From NCBI GenBank assembly GCA_030142905.1, contig JASJOG010000080.1, positions 1,397,001 through 1,461,000 of the forward strand: a stretch of DNA of 64,000 nucleotides, written 5' to 3'. Source of the stretch: Heliopora coerulea (taxonomy: Eukaryota > Cnidaria > Anthozoa > Scleralcyonacea > Helioporidae). Below are positions 25,052-34,727 of the stretch, piece after piece. The notes below the pieces were generated by a model. That model saw nothing but the letters and a program-made list of their open reading frames with translations. It ran no database searches and was not told the origin of the DNA. The position numbers and the translations under genes are program-made. Within the stretch, counting starts at the first letter, position 1. Every line of letters starts with the position of its first letter.

Positions 25052-25227
25052 GTTCTTGAGGTTATACACTATCTAAAAGATAGAAAAAAAGCTTCTCGAC
25101 GTTTCGAGCGAAGGTCCTTCGTCCGGAGATTAGTAGACAATCTACTAATCTCCGGACGAAGTGCCTTCGCTCGAAACGTCGAGAAGCTTTTTTTCTTATC
25201 TTCTAGATAGTGTATAACCTCAAGAAC
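25052..25227. repeat. 86-bp inverted repeat with 3-nt loop
   Basis: The arms (25052-25137 and 25141-25227) are nearly perfect. Each carries GGACGAAG-CCTTCGCTCGAAACGTCGAG, the same layout as the terminal motif at 54289-54313 and characteristic of Penelope-type ends as I know them. It looks like a short snapback of a PLE terminus with no coding DNA between the arms. Confidence 0.75.
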
Positions 25228-25590
25228 GCCGCTGTTTTATCGAAGCTATCTACACTGGACCCCTGCGCTTTAGAATCTCTTCATGTGTTTCTTAAACTCG
25301 TTAATAGTTTAAAATTTAATCCAATTAGTTAGTCGGATTACTTTGGCTTAAATACTTGCCTATAGCTATAAAAAATTATGAAATACAGGCTTTGTCATAC
25401 AACGAATGCAATCACCTGCACATGCCTTGGCACACACCTAGAATCAACAAGGTGTGTGATCCATTGCATGCCCATAACTTAAAAGTTGTCCTCAGATTTT
25501 AACACAATGCATTTTAGCCAAACATCTCTGAAACAGAAGTCATTAAGTAACAAAATATTTCAAGTTTTGAACTTGACATGGATGTTGTTT

Positions 25591-27210
25591 CATCATCATC
25601 ATTCATTCTCATTTAACATCCATCTTGTCCCACTACTGGGGTCGGACGTGCTATGAGTCGTCTCCACCGTTGCCTATTATCTACCATATCTTCCCTGATA
25701 TTCAAACGTCTCAAGTCCTACTCCACTCCCTTCCTCCAGGTCTTCCTAGGCCTTCTCACCATTCTCTTTCCTACCACCTCCAACTCTACAGCTCTTCTCC
25801 ATACATGTACATGGCCTTCCTCTCTTCTAACATGCCCAAACCACCTCAGCATTGCTCTCCTCAGTCTACAGTATCTTCCAAATCCTCCACACCACATCTC
25901 CTCTGCACCTCCGCATTTGACACTCTATCTTACTATCTCACCTTAATCCATGTATCTCAACATTCTATGATCACACCTAACCAAAATTCCCTCCAGTTTT
26001 CCAGTCAGTACCCAAGTCTCAGCAGCATATAACAGCACTGGCCTCACACAGGCACAGTAAACCCTAGCCCGGTTGACCAAGAGTATGTTCTGATTTACCA
26101 ACAAGCCTGTCTTCTTCCTCCACTTCTTCCATGTGCTGGCTATCCTTGCCCTGACAGCCACATCCACTCCACCCACACAGGTCATGGCGTCACCCAGATA
26201 ACAAAAGCTGTCCACCACATCCAACATACTACCCTTCACCACCACCTCCCGAGGCAATGCCATGGGATCTCTGACTCAAGCCGCACACTTATAGTTATCT
26301 CCTGCTCGTTTCATGTTTCTGAGTCCTGAACATTTCCTGTAGCACTACCTTAAACATCCCTGACACCAGACTGAGTTCACTCCAACCCCCTCCCCACAAA
26401 CTTCACATGAGTATCTGCCTCTTTGCGGTCTCGCTGCTGCTTCCCTTCCCATTTAGATCATTTTTGTCTTGTCCATATTTACCTTCACACCTCTTGTTTC
26501 CAACTCTCTTTTCCATTCATTAAACCTCCTGACAAACTGCTCCTCTTACTCTGCTATGATCACTAGGTTGTCTGCATATAACAATTCCCACAAACTTTCA
26601 CCTATCACATCCTTCATTACCTCCTGCATTACCACCACAAACAACAGAGGACTCAGTGCAGAACCTTGATGTACTCCAACTCCTATCTCAAACTCCTCTG
26701 ATATTCCTGTCAGTGCCTTCACCTTTGATCTTGAGTTTACACACAGTGCCATCATCAGTGTTATAAAGTCGTTCTGGCACACTTTGTTTCCTCAGTGTCC
26801 ATACAATTGCTTCCCTTGGCACTCTGTCGAAGGTATTTTCCGAGTCCACAAAAATATGGAACAGCTCCTTTTTTTACCCCCCCCCTCAATATCTCTCCTG
26901 TAGTTGTCTCATAAATAAGATGGCATTAACTGTTAACTTCCCCTGCTGAAAACCAAACTGATTTTCATCAATCTCCACAATCTTTATTAATCTTCCCTCC
27001 AGGATCTTCTCCCACACCTTCATGCTATGCTCCATAAGTCTCACTCCCCTATACTTTTCACACATCAAGGCATCCTCCTTTCCTTTACATATTGTGATGG
27101 TATAACTCTCCCCACTGGTCTGGCACCCTCCTCTTCCTTGAATGATTGTAAAATTTGTTCGATGTTGATGTTGACAAAGATATGCATCTTTTGCTAATCC
27201 AATGACTGAC
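25591..27210 (-). mobile_element. RTE-like non-LTR retrotransposon, 5'-truncated, minus strand
   Basis: The minus-strand translation gives RT blocks in order: YKGKG-like/KYRGVRLMEH (about 27060), ENQFGFQQGK (about 26950), VGVHQGSALSPLLF (about 26680), a catalytic box reading YADN in place of YADD (about 26580), and a C-terminal FCYLGD...VLLYAAETW segment (about 26190-26000). The element's 3' end lies at about 25591 with a (GAT)n-type tail, seen as CATCATCATCATT on the plus strand; such tails are common in the RTE group. It is broken into several frames. Clade placement is from motif wording only. Confidence 0.72.
25943..27210 (-). pseudogene. RTE-like reverse transcriptase, frameshifted
   Basis: The open pieces are 27212-26886 (fingers and first palm block), 26782-26546 (GSALSPLLF and catalytic box) and 26263-25943 (post-RT thumb, DSFCYLGDA, RARIASTWKKW). 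They lie in different frames, so at least two indels separate them. The second catalytic aspartate is replaced by asparagine. No endonuclease domain is present, consistent with 5' truncation during insertion. Confidence 0.7.
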
Positions 27211-27687
27211 AAAGAGGTTTACAAGTTTAATTGGAGTTTCTTGCCCTTATTTAATGATGTGTAAACAGGATTGTGAAACATTTTGTTACAATAATGTGAT
27301 ACTCGTGTTGTGAAATTTGACCCAACATGAGTGGACAATAAAGTGTCAGTAAGTTTGTAATCTGCTTCAAATGGAAGTGATTTAAACATTACATGCAACA
27401 CAATTTTCTTGGAATCAGAGCAAGAAAGCTTTGGAAGAATACTTTTAACTAAAAGGGTGACAATCTATTAATAATAAAATTGATCAATTCAATTTTTAAG
27501 GGAACTGAACACAAAAAGATTTGGCAGAGCATATTAAAAATTTATTTAAAAAGAAAGACACAAAAGCACAGACCAAGTTCACTGTCAAATAAAATTCAAT
27601 GTAATTGTAGCATGTCACAGGAAATTGAATCAACTACTGAAACCCCTTTTCTAACAATAAATCTGATGTGTACTGTGCACCTGATGG

Positions 27688-28100
27688 GAAACCCTAAATG
27701 AAACTGTTATGAGTGTGGTGAGCAATTAAGTCATTGTCAAACTGTCTTAAACTAAGACAGCACTGCACATGCCATATCTGATTTCCTTAATTTTCTTTAT
27801 CTGATTTCTTTTTATTTATATTTCTTTATAAGATTTCTTTTTCATATGGTTTGTATTTGGCTTTTGGAGAGCAAAATTCACTTTATTGCTCCAAAGATTA
27901 CAATTTGTATTATTAGTAACATAAAACATCCGGGTCATGTATTCCGAAAGTTGGTTATTTCTTATTTTGTACATAAATTTTGCCTTGTTTTGTTCTCTAA
28001 TGGGAAAACAGAAATGAAACTTTTATGAGTGTAGTGAGCAATTAAGTCATTGTCAAACTGTCTTAAACTATAACTGCACTGCACCTGTCATATATGATGT
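27688..28100. repeat. pair of direct repeats (about 100 bp, 311 bp apart)
   Basis: 27700-27785 and 28011-28096 share TTATGAGTGTRGTGAGCAAT, TTAAGTCATTGTCAAACTG and TCTTAAACTA-ACWGCACTGC at about 90 percent identity. The intervening 220 bp is AT-rich and unrelated. This could be a duplication or two copies of a short element. Confidence 0.6.
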
Positions 28101-28311
28101 CTTTATTTTGACCGAAAACCACAACCAGCCAACAACTTCAAAAAGTATAAAATAAAACATATTCCAAAAAATAAAGACGTCTTGGAAAACTCAAGATATG
28201 AGTCAAAACAAGAGCTTCCTGTTGAGATAATTAATTAGCAATGTGTTCTGTTGTGTAAATATCTCAGGTGTAGGATTCCTAACTCCCTTTGTCAACATCA
28301 CATTGTATATA

Positions 28312-28930
28312 TAGACCTTGGCTTCAATTTCAGAACAAATATTAATGCCCAGAAAAAGTACACGCAATAAGGCCATGATTTGTAAAAGAAATAAGTTTAT
28401 TAACAGGACTAACGTTTTGTTGCGTCTCGCAACATCATCAGAGTATGAATAAATTAAATGGGTATTGTATTTACAAGGTTAGAGGTATAAAGTAGGTGTT
28501 ATATTACAAGAAGTATGGGAAATGGAAATGGATAGAGCTGTTAAAAGAGAGAGAGAGGAACAGAGCTTAGATTGGCATTCTGCCTCTGAACGTTTGGTAA
28601 GAGAAAGTCTTATTATTTCTAAACTTAAACCTTCCTTGAATGCCAATCTAAGCTCTGTTCCTCTCTCTCTCTTGTAACAGCTCTATCCATTTCCGTTTCC
28701 CATACTTCTTGTAATATAACACCTACTTTATACCTCTAACCTTGTAAATACAATACCCGTTTAATTTATTCATACTCTGATGACGTTGCGAGACGCAACG
28801 AAACATTAGTCCTGTTAATAAACTTATTTCTTTTACAAATCATGGCCTTATTGCGTGTACTTTGCTGGGCATTAATATTTGTTCTGAAATTGAGATTCCC
28901 GCCTGGATCCTCGCTCGTAGACCTTGGCTT
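28312..28930. mobile_element. Penelope-type snapback insertion with 13-bp target duplication
   Basis: The exact 13-mer TAGACCTTGGCTT occurs at 28312-28324 and 28918-28930. Between the copies are two inverted arms of about 250 bp (28325-28579 and 28639-28892) around a 59-nt centre. The centre and the start of the right arm read as the C-terminus of a PLE protein (RESLIISKLKPSLN, then a stop near 28677), so the right arm is the normal 3' end and the left arm an inverted partial copy. This is the tail-inverted structure known for Penelope-like insertions. Confidence 0.8.
28777..28811 (+). ncRNA. hammerhead-ribozyme-like core
   Basis: CTGATGA (28777-28783), one base, a 5-bp stem GTTGC/GCAAC with loop GAGAC, GAAA (28800-28803), then C-ATTA-GTC. 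Box order and spacing match a type I hammerhead with a minimal stem III. The extra base before stem II and the lack of a clear stem I make it a degenerate or merely similar motif. A mirror copy occurs on the minus strand at 28441-28415. Confidence 0.4.
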
Positions 28931-28949
28931 GTTTTGTAAATTATTCTGT

Positions 28950-28984
28950 CTGATGATGACTTTGTAACAAAGTCGAAATATTAC
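28950..28984 (+). ncRNA. second hammerhead-like core
   Basis: CTGATGA (28950-28956), one base, a perfect 7-bp stem GACTTTG-TAA-CAAAGTC (28958-28974) directly followed by GAAA (28975-28978) and TATTAC. It has the same architecture as the motif at 28777 but a different stem sequence, as expected if structure is conserved and sequence is not. Confidence 0.4.
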
Positions 28985-29454
28985 AGTCACATATACTTGT
29001 CTTGTTTTGACCCATTTCTTGAGTTTTCCAAGATGTCTCTATTTTTCAGAATATGTTTTATTTTATTTTGCCCAACTTTGCTATAAGCATTAAATTTTGT
29101 ACTTTGTATAGCCAGTACCTAATAGAAATTACAGTACTGTTGAAGGCTGAAGTTGTGAACAAGTACTGTATGTTTCATGAAGTCTTTTTGCTGTAATTAC
29201 CTTTGCACTGTCATTACTAATTTATTATGTTATCACTTGCCATCACACACCTCAAATAGACGAGGCATGTGAATGACCACATCCCTTCAAATTTCACATG
29301 ACAAAGCCCGGAAATATGAACTTATTTTTTTGGACATGGCTAATTAGCAGCTATGTGCTGTATAAAAGCAATTTCTTTTTAAAACAATTAATGATATAAG
29401 AACAGAATACTGTGTAGGCAGTGATAAGTAAGGTTAAAAGTTAAGAGGTTGATA

Positions 29455-29518
29455 CTGTAACTACCATAACTGATTTCAAAGAATATCAAAGAATATCAGT
29501 ATCAGTTATGGTAGTGAT
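29455..29518. repeat. hairpin with 14-bp arms
   Basis: CTACCATAACTGAT (29461-29474) and ATCAGTTATGGTAG (29501-29514) are exact reverse complements. The 26-nt loop contains a duplicated AAGAATATC. Confidence 0.6.
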
Positions 29519-30282
29519 TAATCTTTTAACTGATTACAACAAATGGCTTTTTACAGACCAGGTGGTAACAGAGAGGACCAGGGATTATCTAAAGGGTAAC
29601 ATTAACACATAAGTATTTATAATAACTTGCAAGTTACATGAAATTGAGGTGACTGATGATTGATCTTGTAACAGGGATACAAAATGCAATTTTAAAAAAA
29701 AAAATTGATTGGAAACAAACAACAGTTTATTCTTGGTAAAATTTGAAGTCTATTTTCACAGGAACTGGCACTGGACAAATGGTAGTGACATGCACAATAA
29801 TTTTGTGCTGGTCACACCTTCATAATAACAAATTTGTGCTAGACAATGTTAATGAATGGCTACTAATTTCAAGGCTTGCAATATATATAAAAAATTTTAA
29901 AAGCAAAATCTTTTATTTTCATTTCAAAACTGCCACATCTAATTAAAAATCGCAGATACTGTATACTGTAGACAGGTGCATTGTTTGTACAAAAGATTTG
30001 CCTGAGCTCAGCCAGGGTTTCATCTAAATTTCAGTTTTATAGGTGAAGTTTCAAAATTCACTGCATGCCTCTGTAAGATAAATATTTTTATCATTATCAC
30101 AGAAAAGCTCAATGGTTTTGACCATAACTGAGTCTGAAGATTCAACAAATATCACAAAATTGTCATGACTGGTTTAGGAAATAATGAGGAAACTGTTTGG
30201 TATCCAGCCAGATTACTAAATTTCCTCTCCAGCACACTAATACTGCCAGGTTAAACATTAAAAATTTGCATATTTACTGTAC

Positions 30283-30389
30283 CTGTTCAGGTCAGTGATG
30301 TATTTGTAAACACTTTCAAATGCAAGGAAGAATCTTGTCAGTGTGTTAATATGGTTTTCCCTGAATTCTGAATGAAAGTCTTGAAGCTC
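30283..30389 (-). CDS. WASHC5: WASHC5 (strumpellin) internal exon
   Basis: A 107-bp minus-strand exon with a good acceptor (ATTACTTCAG before 30389) and donor (GTACAG after 30283). It starts in phase 0 and ends in phase 2. It encodes ELQDFHSEF and [17 protein letters not shown], very close, as I remember it, to the segment near residue 85-120 of human strumpellin, where the following residues continue DLNRY. Strumpellin is the large scaffold subunit of the WASH complex, which drives actin assembly on endosomes. Neighbouring exons were searched for by eye on both sides and not found, so this may belong to a gene with very large, transposon-filled introns, or be a stranded exon. Confidence 0.7.
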
Positions 30390-31555
30390 CTGAAGTAATA
30401 AGATGGGAAAAAAAGCCAAATAAAAGAAAATTAGGTCCTAGATAATGTACAAAGGAGTCATAATCACATCAATGAGGACATGTAAGAGGTCACCTTTACA
30501 TTGAGTTATGGTCATCTAGCACAATCTTATGCAAACTTTTCTAAGTGCCAAATGGGCTAGAAAATGTCTGCAAAAACACCACTACTTCACATGGATTGTA
30601 AACAACAAGTAAGACTACAGTTTAGTAGATGCCCATGACAAGTCAGTGACCTACACTATGGGCTAAGTGGAAGTTTTAGCTCAAAATAATGAGGTAACAT
30701 GTAAAGCATGAAAATATTTGAAAAGATGACATATGAACACCAATTTGTAAATCATTTTCAGTAAAATTGCAGTTAGGGTTAGGGTAAGAGTTAAAGGCAG
30801 GGTTAGGGTTAAGGTACGGTTCATATTAAGAATTAGTATAAGGATTGGTATTCCCACAGGGAGTTTGGTCAGAATTACAGTAGAGGTTGAAGAGAAATCA
30901 ATGTTGAAATTTTGCTCAGGTGGATAAATGCTTTGAGTTAATTGGAATTACTTAAGAACTTTTCTTCTGATCAATTGTGGTATTGTTTTCATATACAACA
31001 TTCTATGAAGTATAAAGTGCACAAAGATTGTCAGGTTCCAGTCTTCAGTCAGTGATAATTTGGACACTGTATTACATTTAAATTCAATGGCACCTTGTCT
31101 ACCTCTATGCCACAAATTAATCACAGAAACCTTCCAGCATGCTTGTGTGTCTTGATGACAGTTTCTCAAAGATTCTCAATTTTGCTTTTGTAATTGTACG
31201 GTATGTAAGCATTCAAGTGTTTCTGACTGAAAGAAAGTGCCTTTTACTTGGACAAAATCCACGTTTATCTACCTCAGGTAGGGAATCCTTTATAAACCCC
31301 AAGACAATGCAGATTAACATCCATCCAATAGACCCCTGTGTGACAGGGTGCTTTGCTTCATTACGGTAAATCTAAGAGTTGTCATTGTGACTTGAAGATA
31401 TGTGTACTGTACTTTTACAGTATATTCCCATTAAATCCTTGAGTTCTCCAATTCCTCATTGTAAATGTAAGAGATCTCCTTTAGTTGATGTCTAATTAAT
31501 TTTGTTTGCAGTATTTTAGTAATTTTTGCCCAAAATAAAGATTATCTTTTGAAAC
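30390..31555. other. no gene recognised
   Basis: AT-rich sequence with a short TTAGGG-like patch at 30773-30820. I found no exon with splice borders and no further strumpellin-like segment. Confidence 0.4.
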
Positions 31556-31561
31556 AACAAC

Positions 31562-31602
<41 letters not shown>
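31562..31602. repeat. (TAA)n microsatellite, 5' side of LINE
   Basis: A perfect AAT/TAA run of about 13 units ends exactly where the LINE reading frame begins. Confidence 0.9.
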
Positions 31603-32540
31603 GCTGTGAGTCAAGTATTAGATCAGAGGAGAACGGTGTTGGATGGTACATCAAAAATGCAGTAGAACCTTTATTGGTTGAAGTAAGAGAAAGAGTGGTT
31701 ATCAAGACTGAAGATAGTATGCCAAAGCAACAGTATAAGAGGAGAGAAGTCGAAGAAAGAGAACAAAGATGGATAGGTAAGAGAATGTATGGACAGCTCA
31801 ACAGGGAGAAAAGTGAAGATATAGACAAGAAAAAGAAAAAGATGTGGAGGTGGCTACAAAAGAGTGATTTGAAACCGGAAACGGAAGCCGTAATATGCGC
31901 AGCTCAAGAACAGGTGATAAGAACTAACTATATCAAGTTCAAAATTGATAAATCTGTAGACTCACCGCTATGCAGACTTTGCGGGGAAAAAGGAGAGAGT
32001 GTGGGACATCTGGTAAGCGAATGCACAAAACTTGCACAACGAGAGTACAAAAGTCGACATGATAATGTAGTAAGAATTATACATTGGAAAATATGTGGAA
32101 AACACGATCTAGAAAAAGCGAGCAAGTGGTACGAACATGGCCCCCAGGCAGTAGTAGAATCGGATAAAGTAAAAGTTCTTTGGGATTTTATGATCCAGCG
32201 CGACCATCAGATAGAACACCGAAAGCCAGATATAGTAATAGTAGACAAAGCAGAAAAGAAATGTGCAATAATCGATGTAGCCATACCAGGAGACAACAGA
32301 ATTGGTGAGAAAGAAACAGAAAAGATAGAAAAGTATCAAGCATTGAAACGAGAGATTAAGAACCTGTGGTCAATGAGAAAGGTAGAAGTAATTCCAGTTG
32401 TCGTTGGAGCCTTGGGCTGTGTAAGCATAAAGTTTGAACAATGGATTGAGAGGATTGGAATAACAGTGAACGTTGAGGATATCCAGAAAACGACACTTCT
32501 TGGAACAGCAAGAATTTTAAGAAGAGTGCTAGAAAACTAG
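31603..32540 (+). CDS. C-terminal zinc knuckle and restriction-like endonuclease of a LINE
   Basis: The frame is open from the microsatellite to TAG at 32538-32540 without any lesion. In order: a lysine-rich region, a CRLCGEK...HLVSEC zinc knuckle (about 31974-32025), and the endonuclease block with KPDIVIVDK and IDVAIPGD (about 32223-32295), followed by VIPVVVGALG. The P-D...D pattern fits the PD-(D/E)xK-type fold that nicks the target in site-specific LINEs. RT is absent because of 5' truncation, so the ORF has no known start. It cannot transpose alone. Confidence 0.75.
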
Positions 32541-32627
32541 TCGTAACAGTGCCACCTTAGTCTACTGGTTGTAGACAGCTGGCACCGATAAATACCGGAT
32601 CCACAGCAAACCATGCGGAGAAGAAAA
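31603..32627 (+). mobile_element. R4/Dong-like LINE 3' part inserted in (TAA)n
   Basis: This is a 5'-truncated non-LTR element carrying the C-terminal zinc knuckle and restriction-like endonuclease typical of R2/R4-type elements. It is flanked on both sides by (TAA)n. As known for the Dong/R4 clade, TAA microsatellites are a preferred target, so flanks and domain agree. Confidence 0.75.
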
Positions 32628-32665
32628 TAATAATAATAATGATAATAATAATAATAATAATAATA
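32625..32665. repeat. (TAA)n microsatellite, 3' side of LINE
   Basis: AATAATAATAATGATAATAAT continues to 32665. Together with 31562-31602 it brackets the LINE. Confidence 0.85.
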
Positions 32666-33333
32666 GGTAGGCAGGGCATTGACTCGGAGCCAGTGACCTC
32701 CATAAAACGAGCAGGCTTTGATGAAATGACCTAGGGAGTGGCGCCCCTGCCTTGCCAGCTGGGTAGACAGGTAGCCAAAAGCCTCAGCTTGCCTTAATTG
32801 GCTGGCAGCTGCAAGTACACTACCTTCAGGTGTTGGCAAACCTGCCCTGTCAGCCCAAGGACTAGAAGAAAATCTGTACAGCAGGCTGATGCTCCTGACC
32901 TTAGTTGGTTGAGGATGAACCAGCCATAAGTGCTGAAACAGATCTGCACTAGTCTAAGAATAAAACAATATTCAGTTTTAACCCTTGCAGTGGCACACCT
33001 AAACTGACCTTAATTGGTTGGAAGTGCAACAGGGTACTGTTAAGGTCAAACTGGATATACGCATCGGGGAGTACTTTCAGGGACTTTAGAGAGCTGTATA
33101 TCCCTTACTCCTTCCTGACTGGATAAGTTGGGCAAGTAAGGGCTGGAACCGTGGGTGTTTCTTAAAATCCAATTTAATGGTAAAATTTCCTTTCCCCACA
33201 AGTTCCCTGAAATGTGCAATGTCTGTTGCGGCCTTACCTGGCGGGATGCTGGGAGCCCGTAGCAGGCTTAGATCCCTTCCACTGTCCTTAGTTGGGTGGT
33301 GTGCGAGTTGTAATAATAATAATAATAATAATA
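32666..33333. repeat. duplicated (TAA)n-ended repeat, copy A
   Basis: About 670 bp, starting GGTAGGCAGGGCATT and ending in (TAA)n (33311-33333). It is about 90 percent identical to copy B (33521-34342). The small open frames in both copies drift alike and have no domain. Its position after a TAA tract suggests a non-autonomous element that uses the same target as the LINE upstream. Confidence 0.75.
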
Positions 33334-33520
33334 GTTTGGGTACTGGAGTAGGACAAGCACTTCTTCAGCTTACTACGGGAATGTGGATGCTCCCGCCCAC
33401 CAGAGTCTGGGGTGGCACCTTTGGCAAGTCCCAGCAACCCCTTAGCCAACGGTAGATAAGACTCTTCAGCCTTGAATGGCAACTTATCTAGAAGGAAACT
33501 CTGACATAAAACCAGAAGTA

Positions 33521-34342
33521 GGTAGGCAGAACATTTATTTGGAGCCAGTGACCTCCATAAAATGAGCAGGCTTTGATGAGATTTATTTATTTACTCAACT
33601 TTAATTATACAGATCTGGACATACTATACAAATTAAAAATAAATTAACAATTAAATTAAATAAAAAATGTAAAAATACAAGATCTGAATAATTAGGTCAG
33701 TTTATACAGAATACGATGATTCCTTATAAAAATGACCTAGGGAGTGGCACCCCTGCCTTGCCAGCTGGGTAGACAGGTAGCCGAAAGCCTCAGGTTGCCT
33801 TAATTGGCTGGCAGCTGCAAGTACACTACCTTCAGGTGTTGGCAAACCTGCCCTGTTAGCCCAAGGACTAGAAGAAAATCTGTACAGCAGGCTGATGCCC
33901 CTGGCCTTAGTTGGTTGAGGATGAACCAGCCTTAAATGCTTAAACAGATCTGCACTAGTCTAAGAATAAAACAATATTTAGACATATTCCTTGCAGTGGC
34001 ACACCTAAACTGACCTTAACTGGTTGGAAGTGCAAGAGTGTACTGTTAAGGTCAAACTGGATATACACATTGGGAAGGACTTTCAGGGACTTTAAAGGGC
34101 TGAACATCCCTTACTCCTTCCTGACTGGATAAGTTGGGCAAGTAAGGGCTGGCCCAGTGGGTGCTTCTTAAAATCCATATTAATGGTAAAATTTCCTTTC
34201 CCCACAAGTTCCCTGAAATGTGCAATGTCTGTTGCAGCCTTACCTTGTGGGATGCTGGGAGCCCGTAGCAGGCTGAGACCCCTTCCACTGTCCTTAGTTG
34301 GGTGGTGTGCAAGTTCTAATAATAATAGCAATAATAATAATA
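33521..34342. repeat. duplicated (TAA)n-ended repeat, copy B with insertion
   Basis: The same unit as copy A, interrupted after CTTTGATGA by about 150 bp (33580-33730). The insert begins ATTTATTTATTTACTC, so on the minus strand it ends in an (AAAT)n tail: a small LINE 3' end in reverse orientation. The copy ends in an imperfect TAA run (34317-34342). Confidence 0.75.
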
Positions 34343-34576
34343 AAAATCATAATAACAATGGTACATCACCAAATAATTTACACCCATTCCTGTCAAAGCT
34401 ACAGTACTTTTCTCGTCACCTGGTAAACCTTGGGATTTAAGCACCTTGGTTCCTCTTGTTGTAAAACTGGGCACATTCAATGCATTGCATCTCAGTTTCA
34501 TACTGATGCTATTTTTGGGCTACTTGTCAAAGTAGCTTGGGCTGGTTTGCAGGCTACCCATCTGGCAACAGTGCCT

Positions 34577-34628
34577 AGAGTGTTGTCACTGTTGTGTTGA
34601 ATTAGTAAATAAAGGTTTATACACCACA
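34577..34628 (+). repeat. 5' LTR remnant of the gypsy element
   Basis: Only about 50 bp corresponds to the 3' LTR (GTTGTGTTGA, AGGTTTATACACCACA), with AGTAAATAAA as a weak polyadenylation-type signal. The TGTGGAACCC start seen in the 3' LTR is missing. Confidence 0.6.
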
Positions 34629-34727
34629 TTTTTGGCGACGAGGAAAACTTAAACTTCGGCCAGAGAAGTAGACGAAGAGTTCGAGGACTAACCGGACTGC
34701 TTGAGACAGGAATTGATTGGGGAAACC

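Larger units (their letters stand above)
28149..29064. repeat. outer inverted arms of a nested foldback
   Basis: 28149-28214 and 29001-29064 are imperfect reverse complements (TATAAAATAAAACATATTC, TTGGAAAACTCAAGA, GTCAAAACAAG). They enclose the inner snapback at 28312-28930. The right side also carries CTGATGA-stem-GAAATATTAC at 28950-28984. Confidence 0.65.

Noticed and set aside
25625..26032. A 135-codon plus-strand frame rich in S, P and L
   Set aside because: It lies opposite the RTE-like LINE, whose minus-strand frame has clear RT motifs; the plus frame is a shadow.
33177..34440. Similar open frames (about 45 identical residues) in both copies of the TAA-ended repeat
   Set aside because: Similarity follows from the DNA duplication; no domain, and the frames end in the microsatellite.
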